From assembly GCA_016700055.1 (NCBI GenBank), contig CP064997.1:2480001-2544000 (forward strand): 64,000 nucleotides of DNA, written 5' to 3'. Below are positions 42,064 to 51,500 of the stretch, piece after piece. The notes below the pieces were generated by a model. It did not search any database and was not told the origin of the DNA. It saw nothing but the letters and a program-made list of their open reading frames with translations. Numbering within the stretch: position 1 is the first letter of the stretch; each line of letters opens with the position of its first letter. The position numbers and the translations under genes were made by a program. The DNA comes from Actinomycetota bacterium (lineage in GTDB: Bacteria; Actinomycetota; Acidimicrobiia; Acidimicrobiales; Ilumatobacteraceae).

Positions 42064-44360
42064 CCGGCCGACCTAGCGGCGGCGATCGCCGTCCACACCC
42101 GCTCGGCGGTGGCCGGCATGTCGATGTGGCGCACGCCGAGGTGGGCCACGGCGTCGACGACCGCGGACTGCACGGCAGGCGTGGAACCGATCGTGCCCGA
42201 TTCGCCGATGCCCTTGGCCCCGAGCGGGTTGACGAACGTCGGCGTCTCCATGTGGATGACCTCGACCGAGGGCAGTTCGGCGGCCGAGATCATCGAGTAG
42301 TCGGCGAGGTTCGACGTGATCGGGTTGCCGTCCTCGTCGTAACGCACCTCTTCGAGCAGCGCCTGGGCCACGCCCTGCGCCACGCCGCCGTGGATCTGGC
42401 CTTCGAGCAGCATCGGGTTGAGCACCCGGCCGGCGTCGTCGCACGCGACGTGGCGGATGTGGGTCACCGCGCCGGTCTCCGTGTCGACCTCGACGACGGC
42501 TACGTGGGCGCCGAACGGGAACGTCGGCATCGCCGCCGCGAACGTGGTGGTGACACCGAGTTGGCCGCCGTCGGCCCTCGATGCCACCGCGAGGTCGGCC
42601 CACGACTTCGCCACAGCCGGGGTCCCCGAAACGTGGAACACGGCGCGCTCGGTGTCGAGCTCGACGTCGGCGACGTCGGCCTCGAGCAGGCGTGAAGCGA
42701 CCTCCTTCGCCTTCTCGACGAGCTCGATCGCTGCCTGGTGGACCGCGGCGCCGCCCTGCTGGAGGGAACGTGAACCCATCGTGCCGCCGCCGACGGGGAC
42801 GATGTCGGTGTCGCCCCAGACGACGTCGATCTGGTCCATCGGGATGCCGGTCTGCTCGTGGGCCAGCATGCTCCACGCCGTGACGTGTCCCTGCCCGTGC
42901 GGCGAGGTGCCGGTGTAGACGACGGCGCGTCCGCTGTCGGAGACCTCGATCGTCGCGTCGTCGCCGAAGGGTGGCACGCCGCCGGTGATCTCCACGTAGA
43001 CGCTCACCCCGATGCCGAGCTGGCGCACGTCGCCGGCGGCGCGGCGCCGTTGCTGCTCGGCCCGCAGCGAGGTGTAGTCCGCAGCGGCGAGCACCTTGTC
43101 GAGCGCGGCTTCGTAGTCGCCGACGTCGTACGTCTGCCCCGACGCGGTGGTGTACGGCTCGGCGAACGCGGGGATCAGGTTCTTGCGGCGGACGTCGACC
43201 GGGTCGAGGCCGATCTCCGCGGCGAACATGTCCATCGCCCGTTCGATCGCCGCCGTCGCCTCCGGGCGCCCGGCGCCGCGGTAGGCGACGATCGGGGTGG
43301 TGTTCGTCAGCACCGAGGTGGTGCGGCACTCGATCTTCGGGATCGCGTAGACTCCGCTCGCCATCGGGCGGGTCATGAACGGGGCGAGGATCGTGCCCAT
43401 CTCGACGAACGCGCCGCCGTCTTGGAGCACGTTCATCTGGTACGCCTGGACGACGCCGTCGCGGGTTCCGCCGATCGCGATGTACTGGATTTGGCCGCGT
43501 CCGTGGCCGAGGGCGACCATGCTCTCGCTGCGGGTCTCCCGCCAGTGCAGCGGCCGGCCGACCTCTTTCGCCAACCGCCCGAGCAGCACCTCTTCGGGGT
43601 ACGTCCCGATCTTCGCGCCGAAGCCGCCGCCGACGTCGGGGGTGATCACCCGTAGCTGCTCGGCCGTGATCCCGTTCGCAGCGACGATCGAGTCCTTCAG
43701 GCCCTGCGCGTGCTGGGTGGAGATCCACTGGTACAGCCGCCCGTCCACCCACGCCACCGAAGAGCCGCGCACCTCGAGCGGGCAGGGGGCGACGCGCTGG
43801 TTGACGAAGCGGCCCTTCACCACCACGTCGCAGCCCTCGAAGAACGCGTCGCCGGTGTTGTCGGGCATGCCGAGCGCGGTGGTGTCGAACACCGCGTTGG
43901 AGCCGGCCGCTTCGAAGATGAGCGTGTCGGACGCGAGCGCGGCTTCCATGTCGACGTGGGCCTCGAGCACGTCGTAGTCGACGATCACGGCCTCGGCCGC
44001 GTCCTCGCCCTGGTCGGGCTGCTCGTGCACGACGGCGGCGAGCGGTTCACCGACGTAGCGGACCTTGTCGCTCGCGAGGTAGGTGCGCGCGACCATCGGA
44101 TTGAACGTCGCGGCCACCGGTTGCAGCCCGAGGTCGGCGGCGGTGAAGACCCCGATCACTCCTGGCATCTGCGCGGCGGCGCTCACGTCGATCGACAGCA
44201 CCCGCCCGTGGGCGACGGTCGAGCGCACGTAGGTGACGTACGCGGCGCCGGCGAGCAGCGGTTCGTCGCGCATGTCGTCGATGTAGCGCCCGCCGGCGGT
44301 GAGGAACTTGGGGTCCTCCTTGCGGAGCACACGGTTGCCGAGGATGCTGCCACCAGTCAC
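42060..44360 (-). CDS. second CoxL/xanthine dehydrogenase-type large subunit, without own small subunits
   Basis: A 766-residue molybdenum hydroxylase large subunit. Motifs are GGGFGAKIGTYPEE, AYRGAGRPE near residue 359, GTSPHGQGHVT and the catalytic glutamate in GAKGIGESGTIGS. It is clearly paralogous to the CoxL at 37.8-40.2 kb but distant from it. There is no FeS or FAD subunit beside it, so it may share CoxS and CoxM or use subunits encoded elsewhere. The GTG start has GGGGAG upstream at a rather long spacing. Confidence 0.88.
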   Translation of the reverse strand: MTGGSILGNRVLRKEDPKFLTAGGRYIDDMRDEPLLAGAAYVTYVRSTVAHGRVLSIDVSAAAQMPGVIGVFTAADLGLQPVAATFNPMVARTYLASDKVRYVGEPLAAVVHEQPDQGEDAAEAVIVDYDVLEAHVDMEAALASDTLIFEAAGSNAVFDTTALGMPDNTGDAFFEGCDVVVKGRFVNQRVAPCPLEVRGSSVAWVDGRLYQWISTQHAQGLKDSIVAANGITAEQLRVITPDVGGGFGAKIGTYPEEVLLGRLAKEVGRPLHWRETRSESMVALGHGRGQIQYIAIGGTRDGVVQAYQMNVLQDGGAFVEMGTILAPFMTRPMASGVYAIPKIECRTTSVLTNTTPIVAYRGAGRPEATAAIERAMDMFAAEIGLDPVDVRRKNLIPAFAEPYTTASGQTYDVGDYEAALDKVLAAADYTSLRAEQQRRRAAGDVRQLGIGVSVYVEITGGVPPFGDDATIEVSDSGRAVVYTGTSPHGQGHVTAWSMLAHEQTGIPMDQIDVVWGDTDIVPVGGGTMGSRSLQQGGAAVHQAAIELVEKAKEVASRLLEADVADVELDTERAVFHVSGTPAVAKSWADLAVASRADGGQLGVTTTFAAAMPTFPFGAHVAVVEVDTETGAVTHIRHVACDDAGRVLNPMLLEGQIHGGVAQGVAQALLEEVRYDEDGNPITSNLADYSMISAAELPSVEVIHMETPTFVNPLGAKGIGESGTIGSTPAVQSAVVDAVAHLGVRHIDMPATAERVWTAIAAARSAG

Positions 44361-44413
44361 GTTCGGATCGCTCCCCTTCAGGCGTCGCGGACCCGGCGGA
44401 GACTAGTCACCGC

Positions 44414-44911
44414 CTACGGCGTCGTCGTTGCCGGGGCGCCTCGGCGGGCGGCGATGATCTGCTCCACCAGGCTGTAGGGCCAGCCCTCGGGGAGATCGGT
44501 GGACCCCGACGGCACCTCGACCACCGCCAGGCGCTGCTCGCCCTGCTCTACGTAGCCGAGCTCTTCGCGGGCGGCGTCTTCGATGCCCTCGGGTGTCTGG
44601 AGGCGCGCGACGTCCTCGGCCAGGCGGGCAGTGGCCTGCTCCAGCGTGACCAGCTCGGCGCTCCGCTCGGCCAGGTCGTCTCGCTGCCTGAGCCAGTCGC
44701 GCAGTGGCAGCAGGAGCAGCGCGGCGGCAAGGGCGAACACGATGGCGAGAGCGATGGTGCCCATCACCACGCGCGACGGCCGGCGCTGGATGAAGCTGCG
44801 CGCGCCCGCGTCGGCGGCCCCGCCGCTACGGCGCGTCGGCTTCGACGGGCGCGGGATGCTCGTGGTGCGGGTCCCGCTGCTCACGTCGGCATTGTCGCGT
44901 CTCGGCGGCAT
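44414..44911 (-). CDS. DivIC/FtsB-type septum formation initiator
   Basis: A 165-residue bitopic membrane protein of the divisome. A basic, disordered N-terminus is followed by one membrane helix (GTIALAIVFALAAALLLLPL), then a coiled coil (LRQRDDLAERSAELVTLEQA) and the typical ARLQTPEGIEDAAREELGYV that gives the FtsB/DivIC family its name. In mycobacteria the same gene follows eno, as here (25 nt after eno). ATG 44911 is chosen; a GTG 27 nt further in is possible. Confidence 0.85.
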   Translation of the reverse strand: MPPRRDNADVSSGTRTTSIPRPSKPTRRSGGAADAGARSFIQRRPSRVVMGTIALAIVFALAAALLLLPLRDWLRQRDDLAERSAELVTLEQATARLAEDVARLQTPEGIEDAAREELGYVEQGEQRLAVVEVPSGSTDLPEGWPYSLVEQIIAARRGAPATTTP

Positions 44912-44936
44912 CGAGTGGTGGCACTGAGTCGGCGCA

Positions 44937-46232
44937 CTACCGCTGCGCGGCGGACCGGCGGGGGGCGAGCGCGCTGCGGCCGCGGTACGCGGCTGCCTCG
45001 CCGAGGTGCTCTTCGATGCGCAGGAGCTGGTTGTACTTGGCGACGCGATCACTGCGGGCGGGTGCGCCGGTCTTGATCTGGCCGCAGTTGGTGGCCACGG
45101 CCAGGTCGGCGATCGTCGCGTCCTCGGTCTCGCCGCTGCGGTGGCTCATCACGCTGGTGTAGGCGTGGCGCGTGGCGAGCTCGACCGTCTCCAAGGTCTC
45201 GGTCAGAGTCCCGATCTGGTTCACCTTGACGAGCACGCTGTTCGCGACCCGGCGGTCGATCCCCATCTGCAGGCGGGCGGCGTTCGTGACGAACAGGTCG
45301 TCGCCGACGAGCTGCACGCGGTGCCCGACGGCCACCGTCAGCGCTTCCCACCCGGCCCAGTCGTCCTCGGCCATGCCGTCTTCGATGGACACGATCGGGT
45401 ACGCGTCGAGCAGGCGTGACCAGTAGGCGACCATCTCGGCGGCGGAGAGCACCTTGCCCTCGCCGTCCAGGTGGTAGGCGCCGTCGCGGTAGAGCTCGCT
45501 CATCGCCGGGTCGAGGGCGATGGCGATCTCGGTCCCGGGCACGAAGCCGGCCGACTCGATCGCCTCGACGAGGACGCGCACTGCCTCCTCGTTGGACGCG
45601 AGGTTAGGAGCGAAACCGCCTTCGTCGCCGACGGCCGTCGCCAGACCGCGCGCATGCAGGAGCCGCTTCAGCGCTTGGTACGTCTGCGCTCCCCAGCGCA
45701 GGGCCTCCGAGAAGCTCGGCGCGCCGATCGGCATCACCATGAACTCCTGCAGGTCGACGTTGTTGTCGGCGTGCGCGCCACCGTTGATCACGTTCATCAT
45801 CGGCACCGGCAGGACGTGCGCGTTCGGCCCGCCGACGTAGCGATAGAGCGGCATGTCGAGCTCGTCGGCGGCCGCCTTGGCCACGGCCAGGCTCACTCCG
45901 AGGATCGCGTTCGCGCCGAGCCGGGCCTTCGAGTCGGTGCCGTCCAGATCGACCAGCATCGCGTCGACGAGGCGCTGGTCGAGGGCGTCGAGACCGTCGA
46001 GGGAGTCGGCGATCTCGCCGTTTACGAAACCGACGGCGGTGCGCACTCCCTTGCCGTCGTAGCGGTCCCCGCCGTCGCGCAGCTCGACGGCCTCGTGCTC
46101 GCCGGTGCTCGCGCCCGACGGCACCGCCGCACGTCCGACGGCACCCGAGGCCAGCTCGATCTCGACCTCGACGGTGGGGTTGCCACGCGAATCGAGGATC
46201 TCCCGGCCGACGACCTGCACGATCTCGCTCAT
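44937..46232 (-). CDS. eno: enolase (phosphopyruvate hydratase)
   Basis: A 431-residue glycolytic enzyme of standard length. Recognised sites are REILDSRGNPT, SGASTGEHEA, the metal ligand segments IEDGMAEDDW and GDDLFVTN, the catalytic lysine in VLVKVNQIG, and SHRSGETED near the C-terminus. The ATG at 46232 is set by TAGTTT exactly 8 nt upstream and by conservation; the long frame upstream is not conserved. It lies in the conserved mazG-eno-divIC block. Confidence 0.97.
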   Translation of the reverse strand: MSEIVQVVGREILDSRGNPTVEVEIELASGAVGRAAVPSGASTGEHEAVELRDGGDRYDGKGVRTAVGFVNGEIADSLDGLDALDQRLVDAMLVDLDGTDSKARLGANAILGVSLAVAKAAADELDMPLYRYVGGPNAHVLPVPMMNVINGGAHADNNVDLQEFMVMPIGAPSFSEALRWGAQTYQALKRLLHARGLATAVGDEGGFAPNLASNEEAVRVLVEAIESAGFVPGTEIAIALDPAMSELYRDGAYHLDGEGKVLSAAEMVAYWSRLLDAYPIVSIEDGMAEDDWAGWEALTVAVGHRVQLVGDDLFVTNAARLQMGIDRRVANSVLVKVNQIGTLTETLETVELATRHAYTSVMSHRSGETEDATIADLAVATNCGQIKTGAPARSDRVAKYNQLLRIEEHLGEAAAYRGRSALAPRRSAAQR

Positions 46233-46240
46233 GGTCGTCG

Positions 46241-46246
46241 AAACTA
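46241..46246 (-). promoter_or_regulatory. -10-like hexamer of leaderless eno
   Basis: TAGTTT on the minus strand, 8 nt from the eno ATG, with no Shine-Dalgarno. A short inverted repeat GGAGG-AAT-CCTCC (46255-46267) lies just upstream. Confidence 0.6.
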
Positions 46247-46297
46247 CTGAGTCCGGAGGAATCCTCCCCAGCCCGCTCCGGGCCGAGTGAGCGGTGC

Positions 46298-47650
46298 TCA
46301 GCCGCCGGCGCGGCGCGCGGCCGCGGCTTCGACCTGGCCGCGGAACGAGTTGGCGACCTCGCGCAGGAGCACTTCGGCGTCGACCCCTCGCCGGCGTGCC
46401 TCGACGACGAGCGCCCACAGCTCGGCGCCGATGTCGTCGATTCCGGCCTGGCCGGGCTCGCTCTCCACCGCCGCGTGGCCAGCCTTCGCCGCCCGCTTCA
46501 ATACCGCCGACGCATAGGCGAGCGAGGGGAGCGCGCGCGGCACGCCGTCGAACACAGAGTGCTCCCCGCCCCGCTCGGCGCGCTCGGCGCGCTTGATCTC
46601 GTCCCACGTCGCCACGACCGTGTCGGCGTCGGCGTCGCCTGCCTCGCCCCCCTCGGCGAACACGTGGGGGTGACGGCGCACGAGCTTGTCGTGGATGCCC
46701 CGCGCGACGTCGGCCATCGTGAACCGCCCCTCTTGCTCGGCGATCGTGGCGTGGAACTCGATCTGGTACAGCAGGTCGCCGAGCTCTTCCACCAACGCGT
46801 CGTCGGCCGACGCCTCGCCGGTGCCGAGCGCGCCGAGCGCATCGACCACCTCGTACGTCTCCTCCAGCAGGTAGGGGACGAGTGAGCGATGGGTCTGCAC
46901 GCGGTCCCACGGGCAGCGCTCGCGCAGGGTGCGGGCGAGCTGGTGGAAGCGCTCCAGTTCTCTCGCCACGGGTGCCGCCAGCTCCGGTACGTACACCGAG
47001 GTCAGATGGTCGGCGATCACGGTGCGGTCCAGCTCCGCCCATGTCGTCTCCACGATCGCCTCGGTGGCGGTGCCGAGGCGCTGCAGGATCACCACCGGCT
47101 CGTCGCCGCTCGCGTCCTCGACCGCGAGCTTCACCTCGGACAGCACCCAGTTCGCGTGGCAGTGGGCCACCAGCAGCGGTCCGGTGTCACCGGCAGCCGA
47201 GGTGGCGAAGGTGTGGCCGTCGACCAGGCGAACGCCGACCTCGACCGGGTCGACGCCGAGTCGTGCCCAGACGACGTCGAGGAACGACATCGCCGGCCGT
47301 ACCTCGATCTCCACGGGCGTCTCGTCCGTGCGGCCGGCTTGGTCGAGCAAACGACGCACGGTGCGCTCCAACACGAGCGGCGAACCCGGCACGGCGTACA
47401 GCACCTCACCGTGCTCGCGCGCTGCCGCGACGAGCTCGTCGGTGATCCGCTCGTAGACCTCGGCGAACGATGCCGCGGACTCGTAGAAGTGGTCGAACGA
47501 GGTGGCTCCGGGGACCACGACGGCGCTCGGGTGCAGCGCCGTGCGGAGGTAGCGGTGTCGGACGGCCTCGACGTGGGCGAGCGTGTCGTTCGTGACGTAC
47601 TCGGGTCCGCCGGGGCCGAGCCCGACGACGACGACCCGAGGCTTGGTCAA
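46298..47650 (-). CDS. mazG: MazG-type nucleoside triphosphate pyrophosphohydrolase with tetrapyrrole-methylase-like N-domain
   Basis: A 450-residue two-domain protein. Residues 1 to about 225 are a tetrapyrrole methylase-like domain (VVVGLGPGGPEYV), as in YabN-type MazG proteins; the second part is MazG (CPWDRVQTHRSLVPYLLEETYEV, EELGDLLYQIEFHA), with the metal-binding EExxE/ExxD pattern. It degrades non-canonical or excess NTPs. The start is TTG at 47650, overlapping the preceding TGA as TTGA; there is no ATG or GTG at the conserved beginning. It lies directly upstream of eno, as in mycobacteria. Confidence 0.88.
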   Translation of the reverse strand: MTKPRVVVVGLGPGGPEYVTNDTLAHVEAVRHRYLRTALHPSAVVVPGATSFDHFYESAASFAEVYERITDELVAAAREHGEVLYAVPGSPLVLERTVRRLLDQAGRTDETPVEIEVRPAMSFLDVVWARLGVDPVEVGVRLVDGHTFATSAAGDTGPLLVAHCHANWVLSEVKLAVEDASGDEPVVILQRLGTATEAIVETTWAELDRTVIADHLTSVYVPELAAPVARELERFHQLARTLRERCPWDRVQTHRSLVPYLLEETYEVVDALGALGTGEASADDALVEELGDLLYQIEFHATIAEQEGRFTMADVARGIHDKLVRRHPHVFAEGGEAGDADADTVVATWDEIKRAERAERGGEHSVFDGVPRALPSLAYASAVLKRAAKAGHAAVESEPGQAGIDDIGAELWALVVEARRRGVDAEVLLREVANSFRGQVEAAAARRAGG

Positions 47651-48582
47651 CCGAGCCCCACCACGGCGCCGGTCGTGCGATCCCATCGGCCGAACCGCGT
47701 GGCGACGAACGGTTCGGCGGCGAGCAGCAGCTTGGCCTGGGCGTCGAGCGCGGCCGTCCCGCCGCTCATCGTGCGCACCGTCTCGGCGACCTCGTCGAAC
47801 GGGCGCACCTGCACCAGTACCGATGCCCCTTCGATCGCGATCGGGCCGACCAGTTCGCCGGCTGTGGCCGGGCCGATCGGCGTCACGATGTCGGCGATGA
47901 CCCCCGTCGAGAACGCGTCCCAGGTGAGGCACTCCAGCCCGGTGCTCGGGTCGGAGAGCACACCGCCGGCCGCGGCCGTGGATTGGTCGAGCGACAGCTC
48001 GGTGGCGACGTCGCCGAACGCCTCGCCACCCTCGATGCGCGCGAGCGCGGCGAGGGCCTCTTCCTCGGTGGTCACGACGAGCGCGCGCACGCAGACGATG
48101 CCGGACGCCTCCGGGCCGCCGGCGTATATCTCGGCGAGCTCTTCGTCGGAGGCTCCGGTCTCGCGGTTGAACACCTCTTGCACGCTGTTGACCTCGACGA
48201 AGAACTCCTTCACCTCCGGCGACGCGGCTTCCCAGCCGGGGTCGGCGGTGAGCTCCTCCTCGACTGCGGCGCGGTCTTCGTCGGTCACCTCGATGCCCCT
48301 GGCGGACAGGTCGTCGCGCAGCACCTGCGTGGTGATCCAGCCCGACAAGAGCTCACGGGCGCTCGCGGCGCTGAACTGGCCCGACGGCATCAGCACGCTC
48401 TCGGTCACGTCGCCGACGTCGGCGAGCACCTGCTCGAAGTCGCTCGTGGCGAGCGAGTGGTCACCCACGCGGGCGGCGTCGTTCGACACCGAGGAGCACG
48501 CGGAGGCGGCGGAGAGCCCCACAGCGAGCGCAGCTGCGGCCGCGAGCGAGCGCGAGTTGACGGGGCGACGGCGAGCGGTCAC
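47647..48582 (-). CDS. parvulin-like foldase lipoprotein (SurA/PrsA type)
   Basis: A 311-residue lipoprotein with signal peptide and lipobox ASAC (Cys29). An N-terminal helical SurA-like chaperone domain is followed by a parvulin-like stretch (VRALVVTTEEEALAALARIEGGEAFGDVATELS) in shortened form: the usual HILV start reads RALVV, so peptidyl-prolyl isomerase activity is doubtful while chaperone function is plausible. GTG start 12 nt after mfd; TAGGTT 8 nt before the GTG contains the mfd stop codon. In mycobacteria this slot holds the lipoprotein LpqU, which is unrelated. Confidence 0.78.
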   Translation of the reverse strand: MTARRRPVNSRSLAAAAALAVGLSAASACSSVSNDAARVGDHSLATSDFEQVLADVGDVTESVLMPSGQFSAASARELLSGWITTQVLRDDLSARGIEVTDEDRAAVEEELTADPGWEAASPEVKEFFVEVNSVQEVFNRETGASDEELAEIYAGGPEASGIVCVRALVVTTEEEALAALARIEGGEAFGDVATELSLDQSTAAAGGVLSDPSTGLECLTWDAFSTGVIADIVTPIGPATAGELVGPIAIEGASVLVQVRPFDEVAETVRTMSGGTAALDAQAKLLLAAEPFVATRFGRWDRTTGAVVGLG

Positions 48583-48590
48583 GGCCCGCG

Positions 48591-48596
48591 AACCTA
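48591..48596 (-). promoter_or_regulatory. -10-like hexamer overlapping the mfd stop codon
   Basis: TAGGTT on the minus strand, 8 nt from the GTG of the foldase lipoprotein gene. Its TAG is the stop codon of mfd, the same arrangement as at 9968-9973. Confidence 0.4.
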
Positions 48597-51500
48597 CTGT
48601 CCCGACGCGGGTGGGATCAGTTCGCGCAGCAAACCGACGAGGAACGTCGCGGGGTCGGCGCCCCGGCGCAGGGGGACGACGAGCTGACGCTGGTCCTCCT
48701 TGTAGATCGCGTCGCGCACCAGGCGCCGCAGACGCAGGGTCTCGCTGACCTTCAGCTCGAGCGGGGCCAGCCTGGCCTGGTCAGAGGCGATCGACAGGTC
48801 GCGCAGACCGAGGCGGTGGCACTCGGCGCGCAGGCGCCCGACGGCGAGCAGCGCCTCGGCCGGGCCGGGCACCGGACCGTAGCGGTCCTCCCACTCGGAC
48901 CGGATGTCGTCCACCTCGGCATCGGTGGTGACCGCGGCCAGCCGCCGGTAGGCCTCCAGGCGCAGCTCCTCCTTCGTCACGTAGTCGGCCGGCAGGTAGG
49001 CGTCGGTCGGCAGGTCGAGCTTGATCTCGGCCGGCTCACGCACCTCTTCGCCCTTCATCTCCGCGACCGCCTCGGTGACCATCTGGCAGTAGAGGTCGTA
49101 GCCGACGGCGGCGATGTGCCCGCTCTGGGCCTGGCCGAGCAGGTTGCCCGCGCCGCGGATCTCGAGGTCGCGCATCGCGATCTTGAAGCCGCTGCCGAGA
49201 TCGGTCGATTCGCCGATCGTGCGCAGGCGCTCGTATGCCTCTTCGGTCAGCGTGCGGTCGCGGGGGTGGAACAAGTACGCGTACGCGCGCTGGCCGCTGC
49301 GCCCCACACGCCCGCGGAGCTGGTGCATCTGGCCGAGGCCGAGCAGGTCGGCGCGCTCGACGACGAGCGTGTTGACGGTGGGCATGTCGATGCCGCTCTC
49401 GATGATCGTCGTGCAGACGAGCACGTCGAAGTGGCCCTCCCAGAAGTCGACCACGACCTGCTCCAGGCTGCCCTCGTCCATCTGGCCGTGGGCGACGGCG
49501 ATGCGCGCCTCGGGGACGAGCTCACGCAGCCGGGAGGCACAGGTGTCGATCGACTGCACACGGTTGTGCACCCAGAACACCTGCCCTTCACGCAGCAGCT
49601 CCCGCCGGATCGCTTCGACGGCCACCCGCTCGTCGTACTCGCCGACGTAGGTGAGAATCGGCTGGCGGTCGGCGGGCGGCGTCTGCAGCAGGGAGAGGTC
49701 GCGGATGCCGACGAGGCTCATCTCCAGTGTGCGGGGGATCGGTGTGGCAGACATGGTGAGCACGTCGACGTTCGTCTTCAGCTGCTTGACGAGCTCCTTG
49801 TGCTGGACACCGAAGCGCTGCTCCTCGTCGACGACGAGCAGGCCGAGGTCCTTGAAGGACACCGCCTCGGAGAGCAGGCGGTGGGTGCCGATGACGCAGT
49901 CGACAGCGCCGGACGCGAGCCCCGCAACCACGTCTCGCGCCTGTGCCTGGGTGAGAAAGCGCGAGAGCACCTCCACCCGGATCGGGTAGCCGGCGAAGCG
50001 GTCGGCGAACGTGTTGCCGTGCTGGGTGGCGAGCAACGTGGTGGGCACGAGCACGGCCACCTGCTTGCCCGCCATGATGGCCTTGAAGGCGGCGCGCACG
50101 GCGACCTCGGTCTTGCCGAAGCCGACGTCTCCGCAGATCAGGCGGTCCATCGGGTGGGGGCGCTCCATGTCGGACTTGACGTCGTCGATCGCGCGCCGCT
50201 GGTCGGGCGTCTCGATGAACGGGAAGGCGTCTTCCATCTCGTGCTGCCACGGCGTGTCACCGGCGAACGCGTGACCGGGGGCGTGGACCCGCTTCTGGTA
50301 GAGGACGACGAGCTCGTGCGCGACCTCACGCACCGCGCTGCGCACCTTCCCCTTGGCCTTCGCGAAGTCGGCCCCGCCGAGGCGGTGCAGCGCCGGTGAC
50401 TCGCCGCCCACGTAATGGCGGACGGCGTCGATCTGGTCGGAGGGCACGTACAGCTTGTCGCCGCCTTTGTACGCGAGCAGCAGGTAGTCACGCTCGACAC
50501 CCCCGATCGTGCGCTTGACCATTCCCTCGTAGCGGCCGACGCCGTGCTGGTGGTGCACCACGAAGTTGCCCGGCTTCAGGTCCTCGAAGAAGCCGAGGCC
50601 CTCGCGTTTGCGGGGTCGGGGAGTGCGGTGCGCCCGCCGGCGGCCGGTGAGATCCGACTCGGCGATCAGCGCGAGGCGTGACGACGGGATCGTGCACCCG
50701 CGGTGCAGCGGCGCGACCACGATCGCGCCGCCTGGCCGGGTCAGGTCGGGCACGGCCCCCCCGGCGGGGCTGGCGACGATGGTGAAGTCGAGATCGTGGT
50801 CGAGCAACAGCTGCGCGATTCGCTGGGCGGAGCCTTCGCCGTCGGCGGCGACCACGACGCGGTAGCGGTCGCGCAGCAGCCCCTTCAGGCGCTCGGTCAG
50901 CGCCTGGCCGTCGCCGACCACCGGCCCCCACCCGGTGGACTCGAGCACCGCGGTGTCGGGGCTGTCCGCCACGGGGACGAGGCTCCAGGTGGGACCGCAC
51001 CCGGCGAGCAGGCGGTCGGCTTCGGCGTGCAGCCGCGGGAACTCCTTGTCGGCGTCGCGCGCCCAGGTGGAGGCGAGCGCGCGGGCGAGGTCGTCCTCCT
51101 CGGCGAGCAGGTCGTGGGCACGGTCGCGCATCCGCCGCGGCTCGACCAGCACCACCTTGGCCGTCGCCGGGAGCACGTCGGTGAGCAGCGTCACGTCGGG
51201 GGAGAGCCATGGCGTCCAGCTCTCCATGCCGTCGAAGATCGCCCCTTCCGCCAGACGCTCCCAGTGCTCGCGGCCCCAGGGTTCGGTCCCGACCAGTGCG
51301 GCCGCACGCTCACGCATCGCGGTGGACGAGAGCAGTTCGCGCGCCGGGAAGATCTCCACCTCTTCGAGGTCGCGATCCGATCGTTGGTCGTTGACGCTGA
51401 ACGTGGTCAGCCGGTCAACCTCGTCGCCCCACAGGTCGATGCGCACCGGGGCGTCGGCGGTGGAGGGGAACACGTCGACGATCGCGCCGCGTCGGGCGAC

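Noticed and set aside
37778..44360. Calling the large subunits form I aerobic CO dehydrogenase
   Set aside because: Both have AYRGAGR, not the AYxCSFR loop with the copper-ligand cysteine.
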